From Vibrio aestivus (lineage in GTDB: Bacteria > Pseudomonadota > Gammaproteobacteria > Enterobacterales > Vibrionaceae): a stretch of DNA of 64,000 bases. The notes under the pieces were generated by a model. It was given only the letters and a program-made list of their open reading frames with translations, had not been told where the DNA came from and ran no database searches. Positions 34,504 through 47,491 of the stretch are shown here, piece after piece (positions within the stretch are counted from its first letter, which is position 1; each line of letters opens with the position of its first letter). The translations under genes were made by a program, and so were the position numbers. The stretch spans positions 1-64,000 of the forward strand of contig JYJN01000200.1 in the NCBI GenBank assembly GCA_003263845.1, read 5' to 3'.

Positions 34504-34917
34504 TCAATTGGTAGGTTGATGGGGAGATCGCAGGTTAGTTTGTGACGGACTTTTCTGCCTGCTTGAGTATCTTGCAATCAATGAAACACGTTGTTTTTTC
34601 TTGCCATCATTCCATGTCACTCCAACAAACTTGAACTTATCTCCTTCTGCGCGTTGGTAAACTACTTTGGCATAGAAGCGAATTTTGTCGGGACCAATGA
34701 TTTTAATATCTTCGGGTATTGAGAGTTGATTAGAGATTAAAATGCCTGCGCCACCTAGGCTGATATCTTTTACTACTGCTCGACCGATACGTTTACCAAA
34801 AAGTCCTGTTTTATGGATTTCGACGGCAAGCCCACGGCTTTGTTGGTCATATGGCCGCTCGGATTCATCATATTGCCAACGAGTGTGCTGGCGTTCATTT
34901 TCCGTTCTGTCGTTCAT
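34504..34917 (-). CDS. PilZ-like domain protein
   Basis: A 137-residue soluble protein. AVVKDISLGGAGILI matches the second PilZ motif (D/N-x-S-x-x-G), and the segment up to FVGVTWNDGKK fits a PilZ beta-barrel; the first motif RxxxR is not clear, though RQHTRWQYD near the N-terminus is a candidate. If it binds cyclic-di-GMP it would link with the riboswitch upstream of tfoY, but that is inference. The basic, Ser/Gln-rich tail looks disordered. It lies between cmoA and yecE on the same strand. Confidence 0.65.
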   Translation of the reverse strand: MNDRTENERQHTRWQYDESERPYDQQSRGLAVEIHKTGLFGKRIGRAVVKDISLGGAGILISNQLSIPEDIKIIGPDKIRFYAKVVYQRAEGDKFKFVGVTWNDGKKKQRVSLIARYSSRQKSPSQTNLRSPHQPTN

Positions 34918-35009
34918 GTACTTGTGAGTCGTTTTATAAATGATCTACTCATCTAAAACGGCCAGGAGAGAGGGTAAGTTAAATCAAATAGCGAGCGCTG
35001 AAACGTAGA

Positions 35010-35909
35010 TTAGAACAGTGTGATTTGAGGCGGTCGCTCATGGTCTGCTGGAAAAGCAGGCAAATTCGGTAGATTTTGGTTTGTTACTTGAACTTGTTCA
35101 CAAAGTGATTGATACAACTGCTTCGCGAGTTCGGGGGCGAGATCGTTGTCTGGAGTATGTATCATCAAGTAAGGCTGAATGCCTTGTTCGAGCCAATTAG
35201 AGATCTTTGCTAACCAAACTTTGAAGAAAGCATTGTTGCTTGCGAGGTCAGGATGACCGATAAAGCGTATCATTGGGCGCGTTGCAGTCGCGATGGCATG
35301 AACTGGGACTCTGGGTTTCTTTTGATGAGCATCGATGACCGCTTCTGTTGTGGGCTCTGCGGCAAAAACAGGGCGGCTATCCATGATCACACGATTGATA
35401 CCTGTCTCTATGAGCCATCTGTTGAGCTGAGTTTCAGCCTCTTGTTTGGCGAAGAATTCAAGATGCCTAACTTCGACGCCTAAGTTAAAGTCGCTAGGAA
35501 AGTGCTGGCAAAAGCGCTTGAGCCTTTCGATATGCTCAAAGCCAAACGAAGCAGGGAGCTGAATTGTCCATTGTCCTACTTTTTCTGCCAAGGGCTCCAT
35601 GATGTTTAAAAAGGTCGCCAGTTCTCCTTGCGAGCCTTTGAGCATTTGCTCGTGGGTGATGTGTTTTGGCAGTTTAAAAGTAAAGCGAAAATCATCGGGT
35701 GTTGCGTCCCGCCAATTCAGCACGGTTTGCTGATTGGGTGTTGCATAAAAGGTGGTGTTTCCCTCAACGGTATTAAAAACCTGAGCGTATTTCGCCAGCC
35801 TTTCTGCAGGCTTGGTACCGCGACCATAGAAGCTCTGTTGCCACTGGCTATGGGACCAAAGCGTTAACCCCAGTCGAACGGGGAATTGGCGAATAGGGGA
35901 CTGATCCAT
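35010..35909 (-). CDS. yecE: DUF72 family protein YecE
   Basis: TIM-barrel-like protein of unknown function, 299 residues. Motifs are LGLTLWSHSQWQQSFYG, YAQVFNTVEGNTTFYATP, FRFTFKLPKHITHE, VGQWTIQLPASFGF, and MIHTPDND near the end, as in E. coli YecE. Its position divergent from aspS is the same as in E. coli. No signal peptide or membrane segment. Confidence 0.88.
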   Translation of the reverse strand: MDQSPIRQFPVRLGLTLWSHSQWQQSFYGRGTKPAERLAKYAQVFNTVEGNTTFYATPNQQTVLNWRDATPDDFRFTFKLPKHITHEQMLKGSQGELATFLNIMEPLAEKVGQWTIQLPASFGFEHIERLKRFCQHFPSDFNLGVEVRHLEFFAKQEAETQLNRWLIETGINRVIMDSRPVFAAEPTTEAVIDAHQKKPRVPVHAIATATRPMIRFIGHPDLASNNAFFKVWLAKISNWLEQGIQPYLMIHTPDNDLAPELAKQLYQSLCEQVQVTNQNLPNLPAFPADHERPPQITLF

Positions 35910-36226
35910 TTGCGTAAAGGCTCCATCATAAGTGGTGCTATGTTAGCTCAATATTAAGGTGAATCAAACTCACTCCGTATCGCTTCAATAAGGCCTATAT
36001 CTCATAAGTAATAGTCGGTATAATCTCCGCCTATTTTTGACGTATTGGCCGTGTTTTGCCTAGTAAATGAGCTAAATGCAGCCAGTGCGGTATAAAACCA
36101 AACAAATTTGCCGCTTGAGAGTCGATCTAAATCGACTTTCAGCGTATAAATGGAACTTTGAACCATCAGTATTTCTTGTGCTGGTGGAGAAACATCAACA
36201 ATTTTAAAGATATTGGGAAATTCATT
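35910..36226. promoter_or_regulatory. yecE-aspS divergent intergenic region
   Basis: 317 bases without an ORF. A perfect TATAAT lies at 36019-36024 but has no good -35. TTGACG at 36037-36042 with TAGTAA at 36061-36066 (spacer 18) is a second candidate. AGTCGAT (36120-36126) and ATCGACT (36131-36137) form a small hairpin upstream of aspS. Confidence 0.4.
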
Positions 36227-38005
36227 ATGCGTACCCATTACTGTGGTCACTTGAACAAGTCCCTCGCAGGACAAACTGTAGAACTTTGCGGCTGGGTTAA
36301 CCGTCGTCGTGATTTGGGCGGTCTTATTTTTATCGATATGCGAGATCGTGAAGGTATCGTTCAGGTAGTAGTTGACCCAGATATGGCAGATGCGTACGAA
36401 GTCGCTAATCAACTTCGTAATGAATTCTGTATCAAATTGACAGGTGAAGTTCGCGTTCGCCAGATAGCCAAGTAAATAAAGACATGGCGACGGGTGAAGT
36501 TGAGATCATCGCGAAAGGCCTTGAGATCATCAACCGCAGTGACGTATTGCCACTAGACTTCAACCAAACTAACTCTGAAGAACAGCGTCTTAAGTACCGT
36601 TATATTGATCTACGCCGTCCTGAAATGAGTGACCGCATCAAGCTGCGTGCTAAAGCATCTAGCTTTGTTCGTCGTTTCCTAGATGACAACGGCTTCCTAG
36701 ACATTGAAACACCTGTCCTGACCAAAGCGACGCCAGAAGGTGCACGTGACTACCTAGTACCAAGTCGTGTTCATAAAGGTTCTTTTTACGCACTTCCGCA
36801 ATCACCACAGCTATTCAAACAGCTGCTAATGATGTCTGGTTTTGACCGTTACTACCAAATCGTTAAGTGCTTCCGTGATGAAGACCTGCGTGCTGACCGT
36901 CAGCCAGAATTCACTCAAATCGATATTGAAACGTCATTCATGACGGCAGACGAAGTTCGTGCGACTACTGAAAAAATGGTTCGTGATATGTGGCAAGAGC
37001 TTCTTAACGTTGATCTTGGCGATTTCCCAGTGATGCCATTTAGCGAAGCGATCCGTCGTTTCGGCTCTGATAAGCCAGACCTACGTAACCCACTAGAGCT
37101 CGTTGATGTTGCTGACCTAGTAAAAGACGTTGAGTTCAAAGTATTCTCTGGCCCAGCTAACGACGAGAAAGGCCGCGTAGCAGTAATTCGCGTACCGGGC
37201 GGTGCAAAACTAACTCGCAAGCAAATCGACGGCTACGGTGAGTTTGTTGGCATCTACGGCGCAAAAAGGTTTGGCTTGGATGAAGGTCAACGACCGTGCT
37301 GCAGGCATGGAAGGTATCCAATCTCCAGTGGCTAAGTTCCTAAGCGAAGAGGTAATCAACGGCATTCTTGAGCGCACTGGTGCTGAGTCTGGCGATATCA
37401 TCCTATTCGGCGCGGACAAAGCAAACACTGTCGCAGAAGCGATGGGTGCACTTCGTCTGAAGCTAGGTACGGATCTAGAACTAACTGATACAAATGCATG
37501 GGCACCGCTTTGGGTTGTAGATTTCCCAATGTTCGAAGAAGACGACGAAGGCAACTTACACGCAATGCACCACCCATTCACTTCGCCACTAGGTGTGAAT
37601 GCAGAGGAGCTAAAAGCGAACCCAGCAGCAGCTAATTCGAATGCTTACGACATGGTTCTTAACGGCTATGAAGTTGGTGGTGGTTCTGTTCGTATTCATA
37701 ATGCAGAAATGCAATCAGCTGTATTTGATATCCTAGGTATTGAAGAAAAAGAGCAACAAGAGAAGTTTGGTTTCCTACTCGATGCTCTTAAGTACGGTAC
37801 ACCACCACACGCAGGCCTAGCGTTCGGTCTTGACCGTCTAGTGATGCTACTTTGTGGTACGGAAAACATCCGTGACGTTATCGCGTTCCCGAAAACAACT
37901 AACGCATCGTGTCTACTAACAGACGCTCCAAGCTTAGCTAACCCAGCGTCACTTGAAGAGCTAGCGATAGCCGTTAAAGCTGCAGAGAAGAAAGAAGAAG
38001 AGTAA
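36227..38005 (+). CDS. aspS: aspartyl-tRNA synthetase, two compensating indels
   Basis: Class II synthetase that charges tRNA-Asp. The ATG at 36227 gives [32 protein letters not shown], the OB-fold anticodon-binding domain. One base (C) is missing near 36461, where the family reads RVRPDSQVN, and one A is extra in an A5 run at 37263-37267, where it reads [13 protein letters not shown]. The rejoined protein of about 592 residues has class II motifs [51 protein letters not shown] and, at the end, [15 protein letters not shown]. All parts match bacterial AspRS with its GAD insertion. Confidence 0.96.
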
Positions 38006-38037
38006 TCGTAGTCTTACTCCCGTCTTTATATTGATTG

Positions 38038-38070
38038 AAAAGCCGCTTCAAATGAAGCGGCTTTTTATTT
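38038..38070 (+). terminator. aspS terminator
   Basis: AAGCCGCTTCA (38040-38050) pairs with TGAAGCGGCTT (38053-38063), followed by a T tract. Confidence 0.9.
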
Positions 38071-38179
38071 GATGTTTGAGAAATCTGCTACCTTTAAAAC
38101 TATATTGATAGTTTTATTGGTTAGGTTCGTGAGTGTTAAAGCTCTCGCTATTCTCTGTTAGCTGATGATGGAAGAGGAC

Positions 38180-39108
38180 ATGCTTACATTTCGAGTTAGA
38201 CTGCTGCCCAACAGTACCATCTTGCTTTTGTTGCTTTCTTTTACTTGCAGTGCAGACACGCTTAAAATCTTGGGTTCAACGACCCTTAAACCCGTTGTTG
38301 ATCATATTAACTATATCGTCAATGGAGATGACCACGTGTTTTTGGCGAGCCCTGCCTTGGATAACCTGACATATGTTCACACGACTCTTTCAGATGGCTT
38401 CAAACAGAGAGTCAAACAGCATTTCAACGATACGCGTTTTTTCTATCCGCCCTGGAGGCTCTACATTAGGAGTTCGCGCAGTCTTTATGGGGAATGCTCA
38501 AATAGGCCTAGTGTCTCGACATTTGACTGAAGAAGAATCAGAGCAACTTGATAAGTTGACAGTGCTTCAAATTGGGTATGACGCCTTAGTGTTTATAACC
38601 GATGTAGACAACCCTGTTAAACAAGTTTCTTCGTATGAACTTAGAGAGGTTTATAAAGGAGAAGTGGACGATTGGAGCCAAATTTGGAGGTGACTCAGAG
38701 CGGATTACCTTGGTAGGAAAAGGTTCACATCACGGTACTCATGATGTCTTTGTTCAAGCGCTTGACATACAAGGGGTTGAATTACCCCATATAACAACCT
38801 TTGAAACTGAAGCTCAGATTACACAAATGATCAATAAGCGGATTAAATATGGGATTGCTTTTGGTTCGTTGGGCGGTCTGAATCATGAAGACATAGGAAT
38901 CAAATTCGACTTGCTAACGGTTGATGGTCAGCATCCAATCGAAAATAGCTCTGTTCAAAGAATGTATCCATTCAGCCGCCCTTTGAACTTGGTGATTGCA
39001 ACTTCGATGATGGAGGAGCCTTCCGTTCAGGCTTTTGTAAACTTCCTACTTTCAGAGGATGGGCAACATCTATTGAAAGCGCATGGTTTTACCCCGCTCG
39101 CGCGGTAG
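38180..39108 (+). CDS. PstS-like periplasmic phosphate/anion-binding protein, two frameshifts
   Basis: A small solute-binding protein of the PstS type standing alone, without pstCAB. The ATG at 38180 gives a signal peptide (LPNSTILLLLLSFTCSA) ending about residue 27, then DTLKILGSTTLKPVV, the usual start of PstS-like proteins. A T6 run at 38437-38442 is one base too long; corrected, it reads PGGSTLGVRAVFMGNAQIGLVSRHL. A TTT at 38683-38685 also has one base too many; corrected, it reads DDWSQIGGDSERITLV then GSHHGTHDVF, the ligand loop. About 308 residues when rejoined. It may be a phosphate sensor or scavenger; anion identity is unproven. The sequence could also be a real pseudogene, but the errors are of the kind seen throughout the window. 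Confidence 0.75.
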
Positions 39109-39113
39109 GAATT

Positions 39114-39806
39114 TTATAGTTCAATAACTTTCCACTCACCAGGCTGTAAATCTTCTAGTGCGACAGAGCCCATCGAATAGCGAATCAACCGCAGTGTCGG
39201 AAAACCTATATTGGCCGTCATTCGGCGCACCTGTCGATTTCGCCCCTCTATAATCGTAATAGAAAGCCAAGTCGTTGGAATATTAGCGCGAAAACGCACG
39301 GGAGGATTTCGTTCCCACACTTGCGGGGCTTCCATAACCTCAACATTCGCAGGTAATGTCATACCATCTTTAAGTTCAACACCTTTGCGTAGCTTATCTA
39401 AATCGCTTTCAGAAGGCGAACCATCGACTTGAACCCAGTATGTCTTGGGCGACTTAGATTGCGGTTGGGTGAGCTTGGCTTGCAAGATACCGTCATTAGT
39501 TAGAATCATTAAGCCTTCGCTGTCTCTGTCTAAGCGGCCTGCTGCGTAGATTTCTTTGACTGGGATGTAATCCGCCAGCGTTTTGCGTCCTTCACCATCT
39601 GTAAATTGGCTTAACGTGTCGAATGGCTTATTAAAAGCGATCACTTTTCGGTCTTCAGGTGCAACTTTGGGCTTAGTTGACTTAGGTTTTTGTCTGCGAC
39701 GTGAAGAGCTAAATTCTGCCGGTTTTTTACTCGTTCCGCGTTTAAATGAGGCGGATTTACCTTGGGGTGAACTCTTAGAGGACTCACGACGTGAGCGTGG
39801 TGACAT
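39114..39806 (-). CDS. rluE: 23S rRNA pseudouridine synthase (RluE, U2457)
   Basis: RsuA-family pseudouridine synthase. The first 50 residues are a basic, Ser/Arg-rich extension (SRRESSKSSPQG) seen in some members. The core has VIAFNKPFDTLSQFTDGEGRKTL, the catalytic Asp in AAGRLDRDSEGLMIL, and ITIIEGRNRQVRRMTANIGFPTLRLIRY. Length is 230 residues. The match to E. coli RluE and its position beside the isocitrate dehydrogenase gene, also seen in E. coli, support the name. Confidence 0.92.
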   Translation of the reverse strand: MSPRSRRESSKSSPQGKSASFKRGTSKKPAEFSSSRRRQKPKSTKPKVAPEDRKVIAFNKPFDTLSQFTDGEGRKTLADYIPVKEIYAAGRLDRDSEGLMILTNDGILQAKLTQPQSKSPKTYWVQVDGSPSESDLDKLRKGVELKDGMTLPANVEVMEAPQVWERNPPVRFRANIPTTWLSITIIEGRNRQVRRMTANIGFPTLRLIRYSMGSVALEDLQPGEWKVIEL

Positions 39807-42338
<2,532 letters not shown>

Positions 42339-42361
42339 TTCGTTGATATAATTTGGATAAC

Positions 42362-42391
42362 AAAAAGCCCGCAGTAATGCGGGCTTTTTTA
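42362..42391 (+). terminator. idh terminator
   Basis: AAAAGCCCGC (42363-42372) pairs with GCGGGCTTTT (42379-42388), then T. Confidence 0.9.
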
Positions 42392-42414
42392 TGTCTTGTG
42401 AATTTAAGCAGCTT

Positions 42415-42633
42415 TTATTTTGCTTGATGCTCGATAGGAACAACAGAGCTGGCATGAGAGCCTTTTGGACCTTTTTCAACTTCGTAGGCCACTTGCTGGC
42501 CGGCCTTTAGCGTACGGTATCCATCCATCTGAATTGTCGAGTAGTGTGCAAAGATATCGCCTTCTTCCCCCTCAGGACAAATGAAACCAAATCCTTTGGC
42601 GTTGTTAAACCATTTTACTGTACCTGTAGCCAT
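42415..42633 (-). CDS. cspD: cold-shock-domain protein CspD
   Basis: A 72-residue cold-shock domain protein. The ATG at 42633 gives MATGTVKWFNNAKGFGFICPEGEEGDIFAHYSTI; RNP1 is KGFGFI and RNP2 is DIFAHY. An ATG three codons earlier is possible but gives a non-standard start. Single-stranded nucleic-acid binding; E. coli CspD inhibits replication in stationary phase. It is divergent from clpS-clpA, as in E. coli. Confidence 0.92.
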   Translation of the reverse strand: MATGTVKWFNNAKGFGFICPEGEEGDIFAHYSTIQMDGYRTLKAGQQVAYEVEKGPKGSHASSVVPIEHQAK

Positions 42634-42642
42634 GCTATACAT

Positions 42643-43111
42643 CCCTCATGCATTTTGTGTCTGATGTTGTTACTAGGGCATTTCATACCATTTGAAATGA
42701 ATCTTTTTCCCTAATGATTAGTGAATAGCAATTCAATGAAAATTAAATTTTTAGTCACTATTTCACCAATGTAGTCAATGATTCGAAACAGTCAATAGGA
42801 AATAGGTATAGAACACTACATAATTGCAAACAAATCACTAATGAGATTCACATTCATGTAACTTATTCATTTGTAGATTACAGGATGTAGCATTGGTAGT
42901 ACTTCTGGTGAGTTTTTAATCACTTGAGATGGGATTGTTAGCTAAACAACATAAATTAGTTTGCAGGGGATCGATTGCTAGATTAGGCTTTAAGTGAGGG
43001 CACTTTTCAACGCTAACAGTTTTGATGAACATCTTAAGATCAATATCGAAAACTTTCCGTTAAAGTAGTGGTAAAATTGAGCCGAAAAGCACTCTTACGC
43101 ATATTAAAATC
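42643..43111. promoter_or_regulatory. cspD-clpS divergent intergenic region
   Basis: A 469-base AT-rich stretch with no ORF I can support. A TAAAAT at 43072-43077 could be the clpS -10, though a good -35 is not visible. Confidence 0.35.
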
Positions 43112-43432
43112 ATGAGCAAACATTTTGAATGGGTTACTCCAGACTCAGACTTATTGGAGAGAGAAAAAACCAAAGTTAAACCACCGGCGATGTATAACGT
43201 TATTTTGAATAACGATGACTACACTCCCATGGACTTTGTAATTGAAATCCTTGAGCGTTTTTTCTCGATGGATATTGATAAAGCAACGCAAACCATGCTC
43301 AAGGTACATTATGAAGGAAAAGCGATCTGCGGGACGTTTACCGCTGAGGTCGCAGAGACAAAAGTGGCCCAAGTCACTATGTACTCAAAGGAAAACGAGC
43401 ACCCGCTGCTTTGTACAATGGAGCAAGCCTAA
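43112..43432 (+). CDS. clpS: ATP-dependent Clp protease adaptor ClpS
   Basis: N-end-rule adaptor that delivers substrates to ClpAP. The 106 residues contain [28 protein letters not shown], the substrate-binding face, and [20 protein letters not shown]; the acidic N-terminal tail precedes. Ends 42 bases before the clpA start, with which it forms the standard pair. Confidence 0.96.
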   Translation: MSKHFEWVTPDSDLLEREKTKVKPPAMYNVILNNDDYTPMDFVIEILERFFSMDIDKATQTMLKVHYEGKAICGTFTAEVAETKVAQVTMYSKENEHPLLCTMEQA

Positions 43433-43474
43433 CTGCTTGCTCGAGCAACTAAGTTGTTCCTTAAGGAGGTACTT

Positions 43475-45742
43475 ATGCTGAATAAAGAATTAGAGTCGAG
43501 TCTTAATAGCGCATTTGCGCGAGCGAGAGATAAACGACATGAGTTTATGACCGTCGAGCACCTCCTGTTAGCGTTAATCGAAAATGATGCTGCTAGAGAA
43601 GCCTTGTTGGCATGTCAGGCAGATCTTGATGCTCTCCAGCAAGAACTCGATATTTTCATCGACCAAACAACACCTCTAATCCCAGAGAATGATGAAACAC
43701 GCGAAACTCAGCCAACGCTCAGCTTCCAACGTGTTCTTCAGCGTGCAGTTTTCCATGTCCAATCTTCTGGTCGCAATGAAGTGACAGGTGCGAATGTTCT
43801 TGTGGCTATTTTCAGCGAGCAAGAGTCGCATGCCGCGTATCTTCTAAAGAAAAACGACATTAGCCGTTTGGATATTGTTAACTTCATCTCCCACGGCATT
43901 ACTAAAGCATCAAGTGGTGGTGATGAGCCACAGTCTGATTCCTTCAATACGGAAAACGCTGAAGAGGCCAATGGTGAAGAGCGACTAGAAAGTTTCGCGA
44001 CGAATCTTAATCAAGTTGCTAAACAAGGTAATATCGACCCGCTTATTGGCCGAGACAAAGAACTTGAGCGTACCATCCAAGTCTTGTGTCGTCGCCGTAA
44101 AAACAACCCTCTGCTCGTTGGCGAAGCTGGTGTAGGTAAAACTGCGATAGCGGAAGGCCTGGCTTGGCGCATTGTTGAAGGCCAAGTGCCTGATGTGATC
44201 AAAGACAGTGTGATCTACTCGCTAGACATTGGTTCATTGCTAGCAGGTACGAAGTACCGAGGTGATTTCGAGAAGCGTTTTAAAGCCATCTTGAAGCAGC
44301 TAGAGAAAGAAGAAGATGCCATTCTATTCATCGATGAGATTCATACTATCATCGGTGCTGGTGCAGCTTCCGGCGGCCAAGTTGATGCAGCAAACCTGAT
44401 TAAACCACTGCTAAGTAGCGGCAAGCTACGTTGTATTGGTTCGACTACTTACCAAGAGTACAGCAACATCTTTGAAAAAGAGCGTGCGCTGTCTCGTCGT
44501 TTCCAAAAAATCGATGTTATCGAACCATCACTCGATGACACTACAAAGATCTTGATCGGTTTGAAGCCGAAATACGAAGCGCACCATGAAGTTCGTTACA
44601 CTAACAAGGCACTTCGTGCAGCAGTTGAATTGTCAGCGAAATACATTAATGAACGTCATTTGCCAGATAAGGCTATCGATGTCATTGATGAAGCGGGAGC
44701 TCGCCACCGTCTAACACCAGCAAGTCGTCGTAAGAAGACGGTAGGTGTTGCTGACATTGAATCTATGGTAGCGAAAATGGCGCGTATTCCTGAAAAGTCA
44801 GTGTCGTCGTCAGACAAAGATATCCTGCAGAATCTCGATGACAAGATGAAGATGCTGGTATTCGGCCAAGATGATGCTATTGATGTTCTTAGCGAAGCCA
44901 TTAAGTTAACTCGTGCTGGCTTAGGCGCAGATAACAAACCTGTCGGTTCGTTCCTGTTTGCTGGCCCAACGGGTGTAGGTAAAACAGAAGTGACGGTTCA
45001 GCTTTCTAAACTACTGGGTATTGAGCTACTTCGTTTCGATATGTCTGAGTATGGTGAGCGCCATTCAGTTAGCCGACTAATCGGTGCGCCTCCAGGTTAT
45101 GTGGGTTACGATCAAGGTGGCTTACTGACAGACGCCGTGATCAAGCATCCTCACTCTGTGGTCCTTCTAGATGAGATTGAGAAAGCGCACCCAGATATCT
45201 TTAACCTGCTTCTGCAAGTTATGGATAACGGTACGCTAACAGACAACAATGGACGTAAGGCGGATTTCCGCAATGTTATCTTAGTGATGACAACCAACGC
45301 GGGCGTTCAAGAGACGGTTAAGAAGTCAATTGGTCTAATTCAGCAAGATCATAGCCACGATGCGATGGGCGAAATTCAGAAAGTCTTTACGCCGGAGTTC
45401 CGTAACCGACTTGATAACATTATCTGGTTCAATAGCTTGGACGAGCATGTTATCCACCAAGTGGTCGACAAGTTTATCGTTGAACTGCAAGCCCAGTTGG
45501 ATGCAAGAGGCGTTTCTTTGGAAGTGTGCCCAGAAGCACGTCACTGGTTGGCGGTGAAAGGGTACGACAAATCTATGGGTGCACGACCAATGGGCCGTGT
45601 CATTCAAGAGCAGCTCAAGAAACCTCTAGCAAACGAGCTACTGTTTGGTTCATTGGTTGATGGTGGTACGGTACGCGTAACGCTAGATGACGACGCGCTT
45701 AAGTTTGAGTATCTAGGTACGAAAGAAGAGGCGTTTCATTAA
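43475..45742 (+). CDS. clpA: ATP-dependent Clp protease ATP-binding subunit ClpA
   Basis: AAA+ unfoldase of ClpAP. The ATG at 43475 follows AAGGAGG and gives [34 protein letters not shown], the Clp N-domain. Two AAA+ modules follow: Walker A GEAGVGKT and Walker B LFIDEIHT in the first, GPTGVGKT and [10 protein letters not shown] in the second. The IGL loop that docks on ClpP (KKSIGLIQQ) is present in the second module. Length is 755 residues. The terminator at 45767 follows. Confidence 0.97.
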   Translation: MLNKELESSLNSAFARARDKRHEFMTVEHLLLALIENDAAREALLACQADLDALQQELDIFIDQTTPLIPENDETRETQPTLSFQRVLQRAVFHVQSSGRNEVTGANVLVAIFSEQESHAAYLLKKNDISRLDIVNFISHGITKASSGGDEPQSDSFNTENAEEANGEERLESFATNLNQVAKQGNIDPLIGRDKELERTIQVLCRRRKNNPLLVGEAGVGKTAIAEGLAWRIVEGQVPDVIKDSVIYSLDIGSLLAGTKYRGDFEKRFKAILKQLEKEEDAILFIDEIHTIIGAGAASGGQVDAANLIKPLLSSGKLRCIGSTTYQEYSNIFEKERALSRRFQKIDVIEPSLDDTTKILIGLKPKYEAHHEVRYTNKALRAAVELSAKYINERHLPDKAIDVIDEAGARHRLTPASRRKKTVGVADIESMVAKMARIPEKSVSSSDKDILQNLDDKMKMLVFGQDDAIDVLSEAIKLTRAGLGADNKPVGSFLFAGPTGVGKTEVTVQLSKLLGIELLRFDMSEYGERHSVSRLIGAPPGYVGYDQGGLLTDAVIKHPHSVVLLDEIEKAHPDIFNLLLQVMDNGTLTDNNGRKADFRNVILVMTTNAGVQETVKKSIGLIQQDHSHDAMGEIQKVFTPEFRNRLDNIIWFNSLDEHVIHQVVDKFIVELQAQLDARGVSLEVCPEARHWLAVKGYDKSMGARPMGRVIQEQLKKPLANELLFGSLVDGGTVRVTLDDDALKFEYLGTKEEAFH

Positions 45743-45765
45743 CCAGACATTTGTTTGATTCTATT

Positions 45766-45797
45766 AAAGAAGCCAGAGTTTGACTCTGGCTTCTTTG
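45766..45797. terminator. bidirectional terminator after clpA
   Basis: AAAGAAGCCAGAGT (45766-45779) pairs with ACTCTGGCTTCTTT (45783-45796). Transcription from clpA and from the reverse-strand gene ending at 45821 meets here. Confidence 0.85.
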
Positions 45798-45820
45798 TAT
45801 CTGATTAAACCAGTTTCTGT

Positions 45821-46459
45821 TTAGAGGTAAGGGTAGTGCTGCTTAAGGTACTTGTAGGAAGACTCAACAATGTCAGGGACTTCTTGATAAGTCTGAAACC
45901 CTTTCTCTGGATAGGTTTTGATTCGCTCAAAATCTTCAATTAGAGCACGCACAACCATGTCTAAAGGCATCTCTTCGTTGATGTATTCAAAGAAAGGCTG
46001 AGCGCTAGATGTCACCGCGAGCTTTGACACGCTGCCTGGCCACTGCTTTTCAAAAGTCGCTAAAGCTCTTCGTTCCATGAAGGGCTTTTGAACCAAGATG
46101 ATGTCATCAAAAGTAAGCCCTTTGTCTTGAACTAGTTGATAAGTGAATAGAACATTTTCACCTGTATTGGTGGATTGGGTCTCCATGAAGATGGCATCAG
46201 GCGGCACGCCCACGTCGCGTACAATTGCAGCAAAGGTTTCAGCTTCACTTTTGTCGAACAAGCCATCTGTGAATCGGCCTTCCCCACCTGAAAATACGAT
46301 AATTGGTGCTAGTCCTTTGTGATAAAGCTCAGCTGCATACTCTGCCACTCGAACGTCGTTGCTACACAAAACAAATAAGGCATCACATGGCGAAAGCTCA
46401 TGTTTGAGTAGCATGTAATCCCAAAGCGTTTCTATGTGTTGATAAAGTCTAATTGTCAT
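45821..46459 (-). CDS. DUF218 (YdcF/SanA-like) protein
   Basis: A 212-residue protein of the DUF218 family, without a signal peptide. The ATG at 46459 gives MTIRLYQHIETLWDYMLL and lies inside the last codons of the upstream SDR gene. Motifs are CDALFVLCSNDVRVAEYAAELYHKG, PIIVFSGGEGRFTDGLF, TNTGENVLFTYQLV and ILVQKPFMERRALATFEKQWP, the pattern of E. coli YdcF, which binds SAM. The reaction is not known. A second DUF218 member, elyC, is in this window but differs in being membrane-anchored. Confidence 0.82.
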   Translation of the reverse strand: MTIRLYQHIETLWDYMLLKHELSPCDALFVLCSNDVRVAEYAAELYHKGLAPIIVFSGGEGRFTDGLFDKSEAETFAAIVRDVGVPPDAIFMETQSTNTGENVLFTYQLVQDKGLTFDDIILVQKPFMERRALATFEKQWPGSVSKLAVTSSAQPFFEYINEEMPLDMVVRALIEDFERIKTYPEKGFQTYQEVPDIVESSYKYLKQHYPYL

Positions 46460-47300
46460 TAATTTCACCACAGTGAGGTAGGGCGTCTAATACGGAGTTG
46501 TATTGGTATAAGTATCCAGCTTGCAGTAGTCGGTCGGTGACGATGCGTTTGTCCTCTTCTTTACTAATAGGCGGTAAATCAACGTTTAGTTGAGCTTGTT
46601 TAATCGCAGCGCGATAAAAGTCAGCCTTGTTGACACTTTCAGGAGAAGTCACATTGAAAACGCCAATAAGATCGTTCTCTATTCCGTAAATTACTGCGTT
46701 AATCGCGTCATCTAAATGCACCATGTTTGCCGGTGCTTTATTGCTGAGCTGTTTGAGCTTGGCAGCAAATCGAGCAGGGTGGCGATTAGGGCCTATTAAG
46801 CCACTCATTCGAAATACACAGCCTGAATCAAAATTGTCATGCAGAGCTTGTTCTGCCTTCAACATGATTTTGGCGTTGTCGGAGAAGTAAGCTGAATGAT
46901 TGGCTAAAGCCAATGAAGAAGTTTCCTCGCGTGCGTTCAATACGTCAGCTGGGTAGACGGTTGTTGAGCTCACCATGACCACTTTATCGATATTGGCTTT
47001 TTGAGCATGCTCGATCAGGTAGCCCCAATAGTGATAGTAATTATCGCCACCACCACTTCTGAAGCCGGGAGGGAAACAACCGACAACGACTCGTGAACCT
47101 TGCTCAATCAGCTGCTCAGATAAAGGCTTTGAGTCGTTATCACTCAGTGAGGTGACAAAACCCGTCGTTGCAGATTGGTTGAAGGCGCTTAAGTTGTCTT
47201 TGCTTCGGCGGCTTGCATACACGGTATGACCTTTATCCGTTAGCTTTTCTGCCAATGGTGCGCCTAGCCAGCCCGCACCAATAATAGCGATAGTGGTCAT
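46449..47300 (-). CDS. NAD(P)-dependent SDR-family protein (YeeZ-like)
   Basis: A 283-residue extended SDR/epimerase-like protein. The nucleotide loop is IAIIGAGWLGAPLAEKL, VMVSSTTVYP includes the Ser/Tyr region, and GLIGPNRHPARFAAK is typical of the family that includes E. coli YeeZ. Substrate unknown. The next gene starts inside its last codons, so both are one operon. Confidence 0.78.
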   Translation of the reverse strand: MTTIAIIGAGWLGAPLAEKLTDKGHTVYASRRSKDNLSAFNQSATTGFVTSLSDNDSKPLSEQLIEQGSRVVVGCFPPGFRSGGGDNYYHYWGYLIEHAQKANIDKVVMVSSTTVYPADVLNAREETSSLALANHSAYFSDNAKIMLKAEQALHDNFDSGCVFRMSGLIGPNRHPARFAAKLKQLSNKAPANMVHLDDAINAVIYGIENDLIGVFNVTSPESVNKADFYRAAIKQAQLNVDLPPISKEEDKRIVTDRLLQAGYLYQYNSVLDALPHCGEINDN

Positions 47301-47448
47301 TTCAAATCCTTAATCTTTGACTTTTCAACTAACCTTAACAAACCGAATACGGGAAATACATTGAATGTTTTTAGCGTGATAGTCAGGGCAACTGTAAAGG
47401 CGATAGGTACGAGCAAACGTGTGAACTTGCGAAACTCAATATGGACGA

Positions 47449-47474
47449 ATAAAAAAGCCGCTGTGTCAGCGGCT
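47449..47474 (-). terminator. terminator of the TIGR02647 gene
   Basis: AGCCGCTG (47456-47463) and CAGCGGCT (47467-47474) form a stem; on the minus strand it ends in TTTTTT. Confidence 0.85.
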
Positions 47475-47491
47475 AGAAAGGATAGGGTTGA

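Noticed and set aside
36002-36412. A 136-codon reverse ORF over the aspS start
   Set aside because: It is antisense to the aspS 5' end and intergenic promoter, with no family and no start signal.
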